A DNA stretch of 58,418 bases from Thiocapsa sp. (GTDB lineage: Bacteria > Pseudomonadota > Gammaproteobacteria > Chromatiales > Chromatiaceae). Both the position numbers and the translations under genes were made by a program. The notes beneath the pieces were generated by a model that saw only the letters and a program-made list of their open reading frames with translations, was not told where the DNA came from and searched no databases. Each line of letters starts with the position of its first letter. Within the stretch, counting starts at the first letter, position 1. This document shows, piece by piece, positions 11,196 to 19,604 of the stretch. The DNA is taken from positions 1-58,418 of the forward strand of contig NZ_JAJDNA010000080.1 in NCBI RefSeq assembly GCF_022340925.1, in the 5' to 3' direction.

Positions 11196-11753
11196 CTAAT
11201 CGCACGGCGCAAAGAAGGTGTTGTCCATGGCTTCGCGACACTGTTTCCCGCTCTCGGTGATTACCTTGGGATCTGCGCCCTTGAGCCATTCCTCCCGCTC
11301 CATTTCACGGAGCTGGCGCGCGGCCTCGCAGGCGACCTCGCGCCAGCAGGCACGCGCTGCCCCACAGACCTTGAGGACCAGACGCTCGCAGGGCGAGGTG
11401 CCGTCCACGAGTGCGTCGGCGGGTTGACCGTCCTGATCTGGACCCTCGGGCTCGGCCGCTTCGCTCGGCGGGCTGCCGCCCCCAAGCATATCGGTCGTCG
11501 GCACGATCCGCCCGCTCTCAATCCGGATCACCGACCCGTCGTCCAAGCGATGGACACCGTCCCAGAGTTGCGTCTCGCGGCCGTTCTCGATCAGGACGGG
11601 CCGATTGGTCCGGGGATCGACCTCCACCGTTCCGCCGCGCTCCAGGCGAGCGCTCCAGGGCTCGCGTGCGTGACCGGGACCGTTACAGAGCAGCACGGCG
11701 CCCACGAGGACGACGACGCGCAAGGTCAGTGGGTCTTTCAGGCTAGCGTTCAC
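11196..11753 (-). CDS. Predicted secreted protein with six-cysteine C-terminal domain
   Basis: I do not recognise a named family. GTG 11753 is chosen because GGAGGAG lies directly upstream; the longer reading frame back to 11873 looks non-coding. The 185-residue product starts with a signal peptide (about residues 1-29, hydrophobic LRVVVLVGAVLLC, cleavage after GHA). A short segment (LERGGTVEVDPRTNRPVL) and a beta-rich repeat-like part (QLWDGVHRLDDGSVIRIESG) follow. After a low-complexity Gly/Pro/Glu linker comes a helical C-terminal domain with six cysteines between about residues 122 and 184. Six cysteines in an exported domain suggest three disulfides. It is monocistronic, upstream of mfd. 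Confidence 0.7.
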   Translation of the reverse strand: MNASLKDPLTLRVVVLVGAVLLCNGPGHAREPWSARLERGGTVEVDPRTNRPVLIENGRETQLWDGVHRLDDGSVIRIESGRIVPTTDMLGGGSPPSEAAEPEGPDQDGQPADALVDGTSPCERLVLKVCGAARACWREVACEAARQLREMEREEWLKGADPKVITESGKQCREAMDNTFFAPCD

Positions 11754-12484
11754 GGTCTCCTCCAGTGACCTTGTTTTCGGCACGCGGCTGCCGAGGGGTT
11801 CGGGCTCCCGACGACTCGGGTTCTGGCTCCACCGGATCACCGCCCGACTCCCGGATCGGCAGCGGAAGGACACGCCGGTGCGTCAGGCGGGACGGGAAAC
11901 CATCTCCGCAGTGGGGTGACGCTGGACCATCCTAGCGAAAACGGAGTCATTCAGATACCGCCCGTCGGCCGGCCCGCCCGGACAGTCGGTCCGGTCGCAA
12001 CGCAAGCTCACCGCCCCCGCGCTGCAGCCCGGATGCGGGATCCAAATGAGACCGCGAGCAGGGTTCGGGCCGCCACCCGCGTCTCAGGTCTCAGCATTAG
12101 GGTATTCTAATCGACTTCGAGCGGGCTTCCGAGCCTGTCGCAGCATGAGGAGCCCCCGGCGGGACGTTCCGCACCGAACGGGGGCCGCAGGCAACCCTGG
12201 TCGCAGACCGCCACCAGATCTCGCTCAATTTTCTGGACTGCGGAAACGGGATGAGCTGACGCCGCAAAAGAGTGGACGCAACCACCCTGCCCGTGTGGCA
12301 GCGGAAGCAACCCAAGAAGTGCAGCCTCCATTGACTCTCACCAGCCAAGAACAGGCAATCGAGGCCAGGGTGCCAGACTTCCGCTGTATACTGAAAACAG
12401 TCTTTCAGTGAACATGCGTTTCAAGCGGCGAGCAGTTCAGCCATTTTGGCGCCCAATGAAGCATAGAAAGCATCTGGGGCAAAG
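11754..12484. other. Long intergenic region, no supported gene
   Basis: About 730 bp lie between the start of the secreted-protein gene and the phoX terminator. Short ORFs occur on both strands, but none has a ribosome-binding site plus a recognisable domain. Base composition becomes more AT-rich towards 12330-12480, matching phoX rather than the flanking DNA. An imperfect hairpin (CTGAAA...TTTCAG, about 12391-12408) is present. Confidence 0.55.
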
Positions 12485-12510
12485 CAAAAAACCCCGCACG
12501 AAGCGGGGCT
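12485..12510 (-). terminator. Rho-independent terminator of phoX
   Basis: On the minus strand a perfect 6-bp stem CCCCGC/GCGGGG (arms 12503-12508 and 12492-12497, 5-nt loop) is followed by six T residues (12486-12491). It begins 24 bp after the phoX stop codon. Stem, loop and T-tract are all canonical. Confidence 0.9.
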
Positions 12511-12533
12511 GTTCAACGACAAAATCGAACCAG

Positions 12534-14438
12534 TTAACGGAGCGCCGGGAAGGCTCCGATGTATCCCGAGTAACCGCGATCTGCCGAAGAGCCGGTGATG
12601 TACTGCTCTTCATCAGACTCACCAAAGGGATGTTGCACAACGCTCATCAGGTAACCAAAACCGTTGATATTCGGATGCCAGTAGACCGACGTGGTCTCCG
12701 AGCCGTAAGGCGTCGTTTGAATGCGTGTTAATTGTCCCTTCTTCGTGTTATACGACCAGACCATGTCATTCTGGTGACGATCCGTATCCTCGCCGATTAT
12801 CAGCGTATGATAGCCCGGCAGGTAGCTGATATTATCCGGGTTAGAGATGCCGTTAACGCTGCATTCATTGCCTTCGTAGGGGGTGCCGTCGTAATCCACG
12901 TTTGGATTTCCGGCCAGCAACGGGTACATGTTTACGGCTACATAAGAGCTGCGGATCGGCCTACCGCTGGCGTCTTTTTGCCAACCCTTTGTATCAGCCG
13001 CATAGACGGCGCCGCAACGATTCTCTTCGACTCGAACGTGATTCGGTCCAGCTGGAACGCCATTGTATTGTTCCGCTTCGTCATTGTTCAACATACCGTC
13101 CGTGACATCGCTCATGGCGATATACAGGCGATGCGTGTCGGGATCATATGTGATGCCCTCTTCCTTCGTGAACTCTGTGGTCGCTCCCACCATTGCAGCG
13201 TAGCGGCGGGTTTCCAAACGCGAGGCTGCTTTCCTCATACCCGGTCTGAGCTTCAGGCACTCAGCATACGTATTTCCCGCCGTCTGTTCGTGACCCTTGG
13301 CCACCAGCGAGTAACCCTCGCGGCAGCTGCCGTCAGAATTGGGTACCTCAGCGTTGAAGATATCTTCGAACCTCAGCTTTTCCGGACCTGCGAGATGGGC
13401 CGCGATTTCCGAGTCCTTGGCATGCCCGAGATCGATCCAGCGCAGATGAGCTTTTCCGAGCAACCACCCGTCCGGACTTTTCTGTTCCCAGCGGGCAGCA
13501 TAGAGTTTGCCCGAGCTGAGGTCATTTTCTTGATCTGCAACGAACATGAAAAGGCCCACCATACGCCCATCGTCCGTCAAGTAGGCGGTCCTTCTGTCAG
13601 GCATGACATAGGCGAGCTCTAGTGCGGTGCGGCCCATCGCGTAGTGCTTCGTTACCTCCGTGTCACCTTTTTCGGTCTTGATACTCACTTCCACCGGGTA
13701 ACCGTAATCGTATGGGTTTACTCGGGTGCGGTCGCCCTGAAAGTAGTCGGCCATCGCGTGGTAGTAATGATCAGGCTCACCTTCACCATCGACCTTGTTG
13801 CCTGTCATCGGGTCTACCAAACGCGCGTCTGGCTCGTATTCCTCACTGCCCAAATGGGTGTTCCAGGGTGTGACGCTTCCGGCGCAGTGCACCCATCCGC
13901 CGCGCACCGCTGAAAAGTCAATTGGACGCGTCCACAACGCCGTCAGCTCGCCATCTTCGGGGTCTTGATCGAGCTCAGAGACATACATGCCGCCTGGCCT
14001 CGACTCGAAATGTGAGACCATAAACAGCTTCTCGCCATGCGGGATGAGAGAGTTGAAATCGTTGTCATTTGAGAGGAAGGGATTATTGTCATCGGCGCTT
14101 GGCGTGGCGCCGTCATTCGTTGCTCCGGCCGCCGGAATCGGCTTGCCCTTGTTATCAACCAGAGTTCCGAAAGGAAGCTGAGGTTCGGTGATCTCCTCGT
14201 GAATGGCAAAGCCTTGTCCGCTCCGCATCAACGTTTTGAATCCGATCTCGATCTTGTTGCCTCTTAGCCAGGCAGTGTCAGTGGCCACGATGGCGCGTTT
14301 TTCGGCATCGCTACCTTCTTCGTCCAACACCGGAACGGGTACTTCTTTGAACTCAAGTGAATCGGCAAGAGCGGGAACTGTCGCTGCGGCCAGAAAGGCG
14401 TACACGAGCGTGGCGAACTGCTTGCGGGAAAGCGGCAT
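12534..14438 (-). CDS. phoX: PhoX-family (DUF839) secreted phosphatase
   Basis: PhoX enzymes are Ca/Fe-dependent alkaline phosphatases exported by Tat or Sec that release phosphate from organic esters. The mature protein shows DUF839 features: GITYDPDTHRLYIAMSDV mid-protein, and late blocks GISNPDNISYLPGYHTLI and EDTDRHQNDMVWSYN. ATG 14438 is chosen over the 62-codon longer frame because CCAGGAGT precedes it and it starts a signal peptide (MPLSRKQFATLVYAFLAAAT, cleavage after ALA). It gives 634 aa. The signal has no twin arginine, unlike classical Tat-exported PhoX. Codon use is more AT-rich than its neighbours and it carries its own terminator, so it may be a transferred single-gene unit. 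Confidence 0.85.
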   Translation of the reverse strand: MPLSRKQFATLVYAFLAAATVPALADSLEFKEVPVPVLDEEGSDAEKRAIVATDTAWLRGNKIEIGFKTLMRSGQGFAIHEEITEPQLPFGTLVDNKGKPIPAAGATNDGATPSADDNNPFLSNDNDFNSLIPHGEKLFMVSHFESRPGGMYVSELDQDPEDGELTALWTRPIDFSAVRGGWVHCAGSVTPWNTHLGSEEYEPDARLVDPMTGNKVDGEGEPDHYYHAMADYFQGDRTRVNPYDYGYPVEVSIKTEKGDTEVTKHYAMGRTALELAYVMPDRRTAYLTDDGRMVGLFMFVADQENDLSSGKLYAARWEQKSPDGWLLGKAHLRWIDLGHAKDSEIAAHLAGPEKLRFEDIFNAEVPNSDGSCREGYSLVAKGHEQTAGNTYAECLKLRPGMRKAASRLETRRYAAMVGATTEFTKEEGITYDPDTHRLYIAMSDVTDGMLNNDEAEQYNGVPAGPNHVRVEENRCGAVYAADTKGWQKDASGRPIRSSYVAVNMYPLLAGNPNVDYDGTPYEGNECSVNGISNPDNISYLPGYHTLIIGEDTDRHQNDMVWSYNTKKGQLTRIQTTPYGSETTSVYWHPNINGFGYLMSVVQHPFGESDEEQYITGSSADRGYSGYIGAFPALR

Positions 14439-15026
14439 ACGTTCGACTCCTGGAAGTGAATGGAGAGCTGCGATGGTCCAGATGGCGACAGCGGCGTGGC
14501 CCCCTGCCGCCAGCGGAAACTTAACGTTTGATGGTGACCAAGGAATGAAGCATGGGTGACCGTTGCGTTTCGATGCGGGAACGGGCCACTGCGCACTGAA
14601 GGTTGGGAAGGCAGAGGACCGCAAGCGCGGCTGAGCCGACGTTGGGGATGCCGTTGATGTGGTGCGCCAATGGGTGGGGAACGGGCGGGCGCGCCCGGAA
14701 GAGCGGGGGTCGGCGGACCGGACCAGAGCTGTCGGTGCGGTCAGGACCGTCAGCCGGTTTGAGCCGCAGAGCGAGATCGGCGCGGCTTCAAGCTGCGCTC
14801 AGACGGGCGTCAATCCGGGCCGGGCGCCGCCGAAGCCACGACCGTCTCGCGGCGTTGAGCTCGGATCACGGGCGAGATCATGTGGCACCGCCGGGACATC
14901 AGGCGGCAAACAGGGGAGACAAACGTCGCCCTGCCGTCGGGGGAGAGCCCGGTCTACTCGAAACACCGTTGCAGGTGGGCGTGACCCCGTTGCAGGAGGC
15001 TTCGGCGCGGCACCGTCGCGCCGTTT
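14439..15026. other. Intergenic region upstream of phoX, no supported gene
   Basis: About 590 bp. A rightward open frame runs through 14603-15082, but it overlaps the end of the HAD phosphatase gene in antisense and its translation is Arg/Ala/Gly-rich with no motif. The first 150 bp should contain the leftward phoX promoter. I searched for a Pho box (direct CTGTCAT-like repeats) and could not identify one. Confidence 0.5.
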
Positions 15027-15851
15027 TCAGCCGGCAGCCGCGTCGTCCCGGAAGATGCCGTAGTGATAGGCGCCCTCGATGACGCCGCTGGTATAGAAAC
15101 CATTCAGTCCTTTGAAGCCGCCCTGTGCGAAGTAGACCTTGAGTTCAGGGTTGGCATCGGCCGCCTCCCTGACGCTCGCGACGAGCTGGTCGTCAGCGTT
15201 GCGCACCAGGACGCCGGAGAAACCGGCCGTGAGCGGGAAGACATCGTTGCCGCTGTCGCCGCAGAAGACGACATCCGCCTTGTTCGCTCCCATGTCGGCG
15301 GCGACATACTCAAGCGCGGTCTGCTTGGTTGCGCTTTGCGGCAGAAAATCGAGGAGGCCCTGGCCGGATTGGGAGTCGAAGCTGTAGACGATCACCTCGT
15401 CGAGCCTGCCTTTGACCCGCTCGTTGACCGCCTTCAGCACTGCCTCATTGCGGTCGTGCTCGACATAGTAGCTCTGCTTGAACGGGCCACAGTGCTCGCG
15501 CTCCTGCTCGGTGAGTCCCTCGATCCCGGCGACCGCGCGGCGGACCGCGTCCGGATCCCACCTGGGGCTGGTCCGCTGCACGTGGGCGTCCCAACCCTGA
15601 TAAGGCTCCCAGCCGCCTGGGGTATACCTGCGGATCGAGGTGCCGACGTCGCCGATCAGCACGTGGGGATGGCGGATGCCGTATTCCCCGATGGCGCGCT
15701 CGGCCAGGTTCAGGTTACGCCCGGTCACATAGACCACGAGCACGCCATGCCTGTCCGTGAGCTCGTTGAACAGGTCGATGGCCCCGGCGTCCGCTGTCCA
15801 GCGGCCGTTGGGCAGCAGTGTCCGGTCCAGATCGGTCGCGAGGATTCTCAT
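15027..15851 (-). CDS. HAD-superfamily phosphatase, sucrose-phosphate-phosphatase-like
   Basis: A 274-residue HAD-IIB (Cof/SPP-type) phosphatase. Motif I ATDLDRTLLPNG (D7, D9) is at the N-terminus, the sugar-binding cap lies in the middle, and motif IV FCGDSGNDVFPL is at about residue 197. The overall pattern is that of sucrose-6-phosphate and glucosylglycerol/mannosylfructose-phosphate phosphatases, which dephosphorylate a sugar-phosphate conjugate. Its ATG overlaps the stop of the upstream GH13 gene (ATGA), so the two are translationally coupled. The substrate probably relates to the glycoside handled by that enzyme; this is inference. The protein is complete. Confidence 0.85.
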   Translation of the reverse strand: MRILATDLDRTLLPNGRWTADAGAIDLFNELTDRHGVLVVYVTGRNLNLAERAIGEYGIRHPHVLIGDVGTSIRRYTPGGWEPYQGWDAHVQRTSPRWDPDAVRRAVAGIEGLTEQEREHCGPFKQSYYVEHDRNEAVLKAVNERVKGRLDEVIVYSFDSQSGQGLLDFLPQSATKQTALEYVAADMGANKADVVFCGDSGNDVFPLTAGFSGVLVRNADDQLVASVREAADANPELKVYFAQGGFKGLNGFYTSGVIEGAYHYGIFRDDAAAG

Positions 15852-17659
15852 GCGGGTACCCCGCAGGGTCCGTCGTCGAGGGTCGGTCCGGGCCCGGCAA
15901 CGAGGTCCTCGATGGGCATCGGATCGATTTCGGCCGAGGCGTCATCCGCAGTGACCGTGAAGCGGTAGGTCCGCAGATCGGCCTTCAGGGTCGCAGTGGC
16001 TTGCGGGTGCTCCCAGGAGATATGCAGCAGGTGGGGTTCGCTCTCGAGGACCTTCATCTCGCCTGCGAACGCCGGCGACGTATTGCGCAGACGGATCAGG
16101 TCGAGCTGGTCTCGGACGATGGAGCGCCTGAGTCCCGCTTCGACGTCCTCCAGACTGAGTGTCGTCCGGTTGATCTCCTTGTGTCCCGCGACCCCGCCCC
16201 GGTCCGCCGCTTCATAGTCGTTCTTGCCGGCGAACAGGTCCAGGTACCAGACTTGGGGAACACCGGGCATGAACATCTGAATGGCTCGGGCCAGCAGCAG
16301 CTTGCGCTCGTCCTCTCCCAGTGCACTGAAGAAGGTCGCGTTCACCTGATAATAGGCAATCTGCTTGCCGTCGTGCCCGAACAGATTCTTGACCCTGCCG
16401 CCCCGGCTGATGATCCGCTCCATCGTCGCTTCGATGTGCGCATCCTCCAGCAGCCCCGGTCGGGAGGACCCGTTGAGCTGCTTGCCCCTCAGGTCGAGCA
16501 CCGGGATCCCGTCGTGGCAGCCGAGCATGTTGATGGTCTGGAGGCCCTTGGACTTGATCTCGGCAATCCATCGGAGCAAGGCCTCGTTGGTACCGCGGTC
16601 CAAGGCATCGATCACGAGCCCCGGGAAGAAGAAGTCGTAGATCGGGTAACCTTGTTGTGCCACCTCCTCGTGAATGCCACTGCCATATTCGGCATGGACC
16701 TCGGGGAAGATGATCAGGTCGTACTCCTCGGCCAGCCCCCGCAACCGCTTCAGATAGTTCCAGGTGCCAGGCCGGTTGAAGAAATTGGCCTCGCCCGGCT
16801 GCTTGTGCAGGTAGGCGAAGGCGTCCAGGCGGATGATCTTTGCGCCGTAGTCGCGCAGCTTCCTCAGCACGTCCTCGTAGAACTCCCAGACCAGCTCAGA
16901 GCCTGCATTCAAGTCCATCTGGCCGAGGTACTCGCGTTTTTGACAGATGACCGCAAGCACCTCGTCCTTGTGCTGCGAAAGGTCCCCAAGATCCAATTGC
17001 TCGAGGTCGGCCTGAGCGTCGATCGCGGCTTGGACGGTCGCTGCAATGGTCGTTGCCTGCTCTAAATGGAGCCCTTTGATGCCCACGAAGTCATGGGGCG
17101 CGATCTCAACGAACCTCACTTCCTGATAGAAGGTGTTCCAGTAGAGCCGATGGGAGCCGTCCGGAAAGCACACCTTGAGGATCGGCAAGCCGGGCTTCCT
17201 CATAAAGAGCTTCTCGAGATGCTCCTCAGCGGGCGTCACCGTGCCCCCCGGGCCCATGGTGCCGTGCTCGAGCCAGAACTCGTTCCAGTCGAGGAAGAAG
17301 TCCTTGTAGGGCGAGTCGTCGCCGCGCAGCAACAGATCCTGGAACTGCGGAGAGCGCACGGACAGGTGGTTGAGCACCAGGTCAAGCTTGAACGTGATAC
17401 CGAGCGCGGTCAGGTCCTCCACATCCTGCGGACTCACGAGCTCTTCGTTGATGTCGTAATCGACGATCGAGAAGCCGCGATCCAAATCGCTGTTGAAAAA
17501 GGTGGGGAGGATGTAGAACAGCGAAAAGGCATCCTTCAGCTCAGGCCGCTTGAGCAGGTTCACCGTATCTGCCAGATTGCGGCCGATGCTGTCAGGATAG
17601 GCGTTCAGCATCACACCTTTAGGAAGCGTTTGCGTGATGAAGTCCGGATGTTTGCTCAT
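15848..17659 (-). CDS. GH13 glycoside phosphorylase-like enzyme (sucrose phosphorylase type, GH13_18)
   Basis: A (beta/alpha)8 alpha-amylase-superfamily enzyme of the sucrose/glucosylglycerol/glucosylglycerate phosphorylase group, which cleave alpha-glucosides with phosphate to give glucose-1-phosphate. Catalytic elements are intact: nucleophile Asp in IIRLDAFAYLHK, acid/base Glu in IIFPEVHAEYG, and transition-state Asp in GCHDGIPV. With the ATG at 17659 it is 603 aa, about 100 longer than typical sucrose phosphorylase. The excess includes a helical insertion at about residues 170-225. Upstream in-frame codons to 17890 do not look coding. The ribosome-binding site is weak. It is coupled by ATGA to a HAD phosphatase, suggesting compatible-solute or storage-glycoside turnover. 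Confidence 0.85.
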   Translation of the reverse strand: MSKHPDFITQTLPKGVMLNAYPDSIGRNLADTVNLLKRPELKDAFSLFYILPTFFNSDLDRGFSIVDYDINEELVSPQDVEDLTALGITFKLDLVLNHLSVRSPQFQDLLLRGDDSPYKDFFLDWNEFWLEHGTMGPGGTVTPAEEHLEKLFMRKPGLPILKVCFPDGSHRLYWNTFYQEVRFVEIAPHDFVGIKGLHLEQATTIAATVQAAIDAQADLEQLDLGDLSQHKDEVLAVICQKREYLGQMDLNAGSELVWEFYEDVLRKLRDYGAKIIRLDAFAYLHKQPGEANFFNRPGTWNYLKRLRGLAEEYDLIIFPEVHAEYGSGIHEEVAQQGYPIYDFFFPGLVIDALDRGTNEALLRWIAEIKSKGLQTINMLGCHDGIPVLDLRGKQLNGSSRPGLLEDAHIEATMERIISRGGRVKNLFGHDGKQIAYYQVNATFFSALGEDERKLLLARAIQMFMPGVPQVWYLDLFAGKNDYEAADRGGVAGHKEINRTTLSLEDVEAGLRRSIVRDQLDLIRLRNTSPAFAGEMKVLESEPHLLHISWEHPQATATLKADLRTYRFTVTADDASAEIDPMPIEDLVAGPGPTLDDGPCGVPA

Positions 17660-17867
17660 AACAGATCTGTCTTCGCTTGCTGCACGTCGTCGATGCGCGT
17701 ACCTGAACCCATAGTCCGTGCGGGCAAACCTCATCGTGCGCATAGTCTCAGGACGGGCCGATGGAACCTGACTCGAGGGCTGGATTGAGACGCGAGTCTC
17801 GTCAAGCGAAACGGGCTTTGTCAAGGTCCGGAAGCCGGCGGGCCAGCGCGGGGCAGGGTCTCGGCGA

Positions 17868-19604
17868 TCAAGCCACGGCCCCCGCATCATCCCGCAGCAA
17901 GGGTGCCTGCGTTGCCTCCGGGATCACCCTGGAGTCCCCATGCGCGACCTCGCGCCCCCGGTCGAGCACCAGGACGCGGTCGACCCAGTCCAGCCCGGCG
18001 GGGCGGTGGGTGATGAGCAGCACGGTGCGTCCGGCCATGAGTCGGTCCAGGGCCTGCATGAGGCTCCGCTCGGTCTCCGCGTCGAGGCCCTCGGTGGGCT
18101 CATCCAGGAGCAGAATGGGGGCGTCCTTCAGAAGCGCCCGGGCGACGGCGATGCGGCGGGCCTGACCGCCCGACAGGCGCACGCCGGTCTCACCCACCCA
18201 GGTGTCGTAGCCCTCTGGCAACTCGCTGATGAAGTCATGTATCTGGGCGACGCGGCAGGCGGACTCGAGGGCGTCCTGTGCGGCGTCGGGCGAGGCGAGG
18301 AGCAGGTTCTCGCGGATGGTGGTGTCGAAGAGATGGGTCTGCTGGCTGACCACGGCGATGTGAGCGCGCAGGTCATCTCCGTGGAAGCTGGCGATGGGAT
18401 GACCGCCGATCCGGATCTCTCCGGCATCCGGCTCCCAGAAACGCAGCAGCAGGTTGAAGAGCGTGCTCTTGCCGGAGCCGGTGGCGCCGACGACCGCTGC
18501 ACGGGTGCCCTCCGGGATCTCGAGATGGATGTCGGTCAGGGCGGGTGTGGCGGCCTCGGGATAGCTGAAGGTGACGCCCCGGAGCCCGATGTCGAAGTGC
18601 TCCGGTCGCGGCGATGGGGCGGCGGGCTCGTTCACCGCGGGCTTGGTGTCGACGATCGCAAACAGCCGCCGGGCCGCCGCCAGGGTGCGCCCGAGGAGCT
18701 GAAAGGCCTGGGGCAGGGGCGCGACGGCCTCGAAGCTCGCGAGTGTGAAGAGGGCAAGCATCGCCAACTGCGGGGGCATCAAGCTGCCCCCGTCGTGCAC
18801 CATGGGGATCCCCAGCCACAGCAGGACCCAGAGGCTCAGGTTGGCGCTCAAGCCGACCGCTGCCTGAGTCAGGCCATGGTCGCCGCTCAGTCTGGCCTGA
18901 TCGCCGATCAACCCCCGTCCCAGCCCATCGATGCGCCTGGCCTGACGCTCGTTGGCCCCGTAGACTGTCAGCTCGGCCATGCCCTGGACACCATCGATGA
19001 CGGCTGCGCGCAGCTCCGCCTCGTCCTCGGCGAGTCGCCGTCCGGGGGCCTGACCGCGCGCCTGCGACCAGATCGGCAGGGCGACCCCGGCCAGCAGCAG
19101 GAAGCCGAGCCCGAACAGGCCGAGGAGCGGGTCATGCAGCAGCAGGAAGATGAAGAACAGCAGGGCGCTGATCGCGGCGACGGCCACGGGCACCAGCACG
19201 CGGACATAGAGGTTGTCCAGCGCATCGATGTCGGCGCGGATGCGGCTGAGGAGGTCGCCGCTGTGGAACTGCTGCAGGCGCGCGGGGGCGAGTGGCTCGA
19301 GATGGCGATAGAACCAGACCCGCAGCCCGGCGATCAGCCGGAAGGTGGCCTCGTGGTTGGCCAGCCGCTCGCTGTATCGGCCCGCCGTGCGCAGGATGGC
19401 GCTGAGCCGGATCAGGGCGGCGGGGGCGAAGTAGTTGAGCGCGACCCCGGCCGCGCCCGCAACCGCCATGGCGGTGATGAACCAGCCCGCCAGGGCCATG
19501 AGTGTCACGTTCGCCAGGAGTGTGATCAGCGCGATCAGCGTGCCGCCCAGCATCCAGCCCCGATAGGGCCGGAGCAGGCTCCAGAGGCGGTGCAGGTCCT
19601 TCAT
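17868..19604 (-). CDS. cydC: Thiol reductant ABC exporter subunit CydC
   Basis: CydC is one half of the heterodimeric inner-membrane exporter that moves cysteine and glutathione to the periplasm and is needed to assemble cytochrome bd and periplasmic c-type haems. The 578-aa half-transporter has an N-terminal membrane domain with about six helices. The ATPase domain follows: Walker A VVGATGSGKSTLFNLLL (about residue 358), signature LSGGQARRIAVARALL and Walker B ILLLDEPTEGLD. The ATG at 19604 overlaps the cydD stop (ATGA), as is usual for cydDC. No cydAB genes are nearby, so the oxidase must lie elsewhere. Confidence 0.94.
   Translation of the reverse strand: MKDLHRLWSLLRPYRGWMLGGTLIALITLLANVTLMALAGWFITAMAVAGAAGVALNYFAPAALIRLSAILRTAGRYSERLANHEATFRLIAGLRVWFYRHLEPLAPARLQQFHSGDLLSRIRADIDALDNLYVRVLVPVAVAAISALLFFIFLLLHDPLLGLFGLGFLLLAGVALPIWSQARGQAPGRRLAEDEAELRAAVIDGVQGMAELTVYGANERQARRIDGLGRGLIGDQARLSGDHGLTQAAVGLSANLSLWVLLWLGIPMVHDGGSLMPPQLAMLALFTLASFEAVAPLPQAFQLLGRTLAAARRLFAIVDTKPAVNEPAAPSPRPEHFDIGLRGVTFSYPEAATPALTDIHLEIPEGTRAAVVGATGSGKSTLFNLLLRFWEPDAGEIRIGGHPIASFHGDDLRAHIAVVSQQTHLFDTTIRENLLLASPDAAQDALESACRVAQIHDFISELPEGYDTWVGETGVRLSGGQARRIAVARALLKDAPILLLDEPTEGLDAETERSLMQALDRLMAGRTVLLITHRPAGLDWVDRVLVLDRGREVAHGDSRVIPEATQAPLLRDDAGAVA

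Noticed and set aside
12384..12400. LexA-like box CTGTATACTGAAAACAG upstream of a short rightward ORF
   Set aside because: The spacing is CTG-N11-CAG (17 bp) instead of the required CTG-N10-CAG, and the ORF behind it has no recognisable protein features.
14440..14640. Pho box upstream of phoX
   Set aside because: No pair of CTGTCAT-like direct repeats at 11-bp spacing could be identified by eye.
14603..15082. 159-codon rightward ORF downstream of the HAD phosphatase
   Set aside because: Arg/Ala/Gly-rich translation without motifs, antisense overlap with a real gene, no convincing start.
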